Source: an uncultured Pseudomonas sp. (GTDB lineage: Bacteria; Pseudomonadota; Gammaproteobacteria; Pseudomonadales; Pseudomonadaceae). From it: a DNA stretch of 14,043 nucleotides. The stretch covers positions 1-14,043 of the forward strand of contig NZ_CAMPHV010000079.1 of assembly GCF_946886105.1 (NCBI RefSeq). The letters run 5' to 3'. The translations under genes and the position numbers were made by a program. The stretch's first letter is position 1, and every line of letters begins with the position of its first letter. Below are positions 13,588 to 14,043 of the stretch, piece after piece. Under the pieces are notes generated by a model. It was not told the origin of the DNA. It saw only the letters and a list, made by a program, of their open reading frames with translations, and did no database searches.

Positions 13588-13826
13588 TAAGTGAACAGCA
13601 TTGGCCCCAGGGCGGGCTCCTCGCAGCGCGCCAAGGCGCAACCGGCCAATAGATGGTAATCGGCGAACGCCAGTCGCCCCTGGGGATTTTCCAGCAGTTT
13701 GGGTCGCACCCGCGCTTCGTCCAACAGCTGCTCGCGCGGAACTCCTAGCTCTCCCGCCAACTCCAACAGAGCCCCGACATAGGTAGTGGGCACGCGTTCG
13801 GCGGTGAAATCGAGCGATGGTTTCAT
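13587..13826 (-). pseudogene. Truncated AraC-family regulator (N-terminal ligand-binding domain only)
   Basis: This 79-residue frame matches only the first quarter of AraC regulators of the Arabinose_bd (PF12625) type: VPTTYVGALLELAGELGVPR, LLDEARVRPKLLENPQGRLAF, and CEEPALG. In intact members the chain continues for ~250 residues to a two-helix-turn-helix DNA-binding domain. Here it stops after PALGPMLFT and runs into a terminator, so no DNA-binding part remains. The ribosome binding site before ATG 13826 is weak. It is divergent from the gene at 13981, which an intact regulator would normally control. It could be a decayed gene after deletion across the repeat-rich region, or a kept small sensor fragment; decay is more likely. 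Confidence 0.7.
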
Positions 13827-13980
13827 AGCAGGTAATGGCCATATACGACCTGATTTTTAGCTGAAGATAATTTTGTCCGACACCGGGCAAGCCCATAGTT
13901 AACGGGCTATAAACCACTCGCCGCTGCCGACCACACCGCACACACCAGCCTTATCCCACCGGCATATTCCAGGAGGTCCC
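13827..13980. promoter_or_regulatory. Divergent intergenic region with possible promoter
   Basis: These 154 bp separate the truncated regulator from the rightward gene. On the plus strand, TTGTCC (~13872) and TAGTTA are 17 bp apart, and a TATAAA lies a little downstream at ~13911; neither is a full consensus pair. AGGAGG stands just before the ATG at 13981. No clear inverted-repeat operator is seen. Confidence 0.3.
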
Positions 13981-14043
13981 ATGTCCAGCACCACGCCAAA
14001 AGGCCTGACAATCCGCCCCCGGCAGCTGGACGCTGCCCTGCCC
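13981..14043 (+). CDS. Start of a rightward gene, possibly a metal-dependent hydrolase (3' end outside window)
   Basis: Only 21 codons are present, starting MSSTTPKGLTIRPRQLDAAL, with a strong ribosome binding site AGGAGG 5-6 nt before the ATG. The start resembles the N-terminus of PF10118-type metal-dependent hydrolases (TPKGLTIRPR...LD), which often lie divergent to AraC-family regulators. That context match is the main support; 21 residues are too few to be sure of the family. That it is a real gene start is well supported. Confidence 0.55.
   Translation, partial: MSSTTPKGLTIRPRQLDAALP

Overview
The window looks like chromosomal DNA of a gamma-proteobacterium of the Pseudomonas/Stutzerimonas type. 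The grounds are GC-rich coding sequence with strong G/C third positions, AGGAGG-type ribosome binding sites, pseudomonad-style extragenic hairpin repeats near the right end, and the gene families present. This assignment comes from reading the sequence, not from a database match.

Left flank (1-3102, all minus strand): the 5' part of a membrane-bound CHASE-PAS-PAS signalling protein that runs off the left edge; an intrinsic terminator; an OmpA-domain, glycine-zipper outer-membrane lipoprotein; and a glyoxalase II-like metallo-beta-lactamase hydrolase (YcbL type). These read as ordinary core genes.

Defence island (about 3127-11038): a plus-strand type I restriction-modification operon, hsdR-hsdM-hsdS, followed by an Abi_2-family gene with a HEPN-type RNase motif. 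Two points stand out. HsdS is 785 residues because about 200 residues are added after the second conserved region, and this extension resembles the Panacea/SocA antitoxin fold. The whole block also lies between two imperfect direct copies of a ~95-102 bp non-coding sequence, with no integrase or transposase inside. Between the Abi gene and the right repeat is a compact minus-strand unit: a near-consensus sigma-70 promoter (TTGACG, 16 bp, TATAAT) leading straight into a hairpin and T-tract, which predicts an RNA of about 55 nt. A working idea is that this is a guarded defence module, with the Abi HEPN toxin held in check by the restriction complex or its antitoxin-like HsdS tail, by analogy with PrrC/EcoprrI.

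Redox module (11109-13306): an HxlR-family repressor is divergent from an NAD(P)-binding NmrA-like oxidoreductase, a cytosolic DsbA-family CGWC protein and a small MoaF-like protein. The divergent intergenic region holds two inverted repeats sharing GGTC...GACC half-sites, which are good operator candidates. The set suggests an electrophile or disulfide-stress response unit.

Right end (13307-14043): two successive long imperfect palindromes (extragenic repeats), a strong bidirectional terminator, a truncated AraC-family regulator (79 aa, N-terminal domain only), and the first 21 codons of a divergent gene, possibly a metal-dependent hydrolase.
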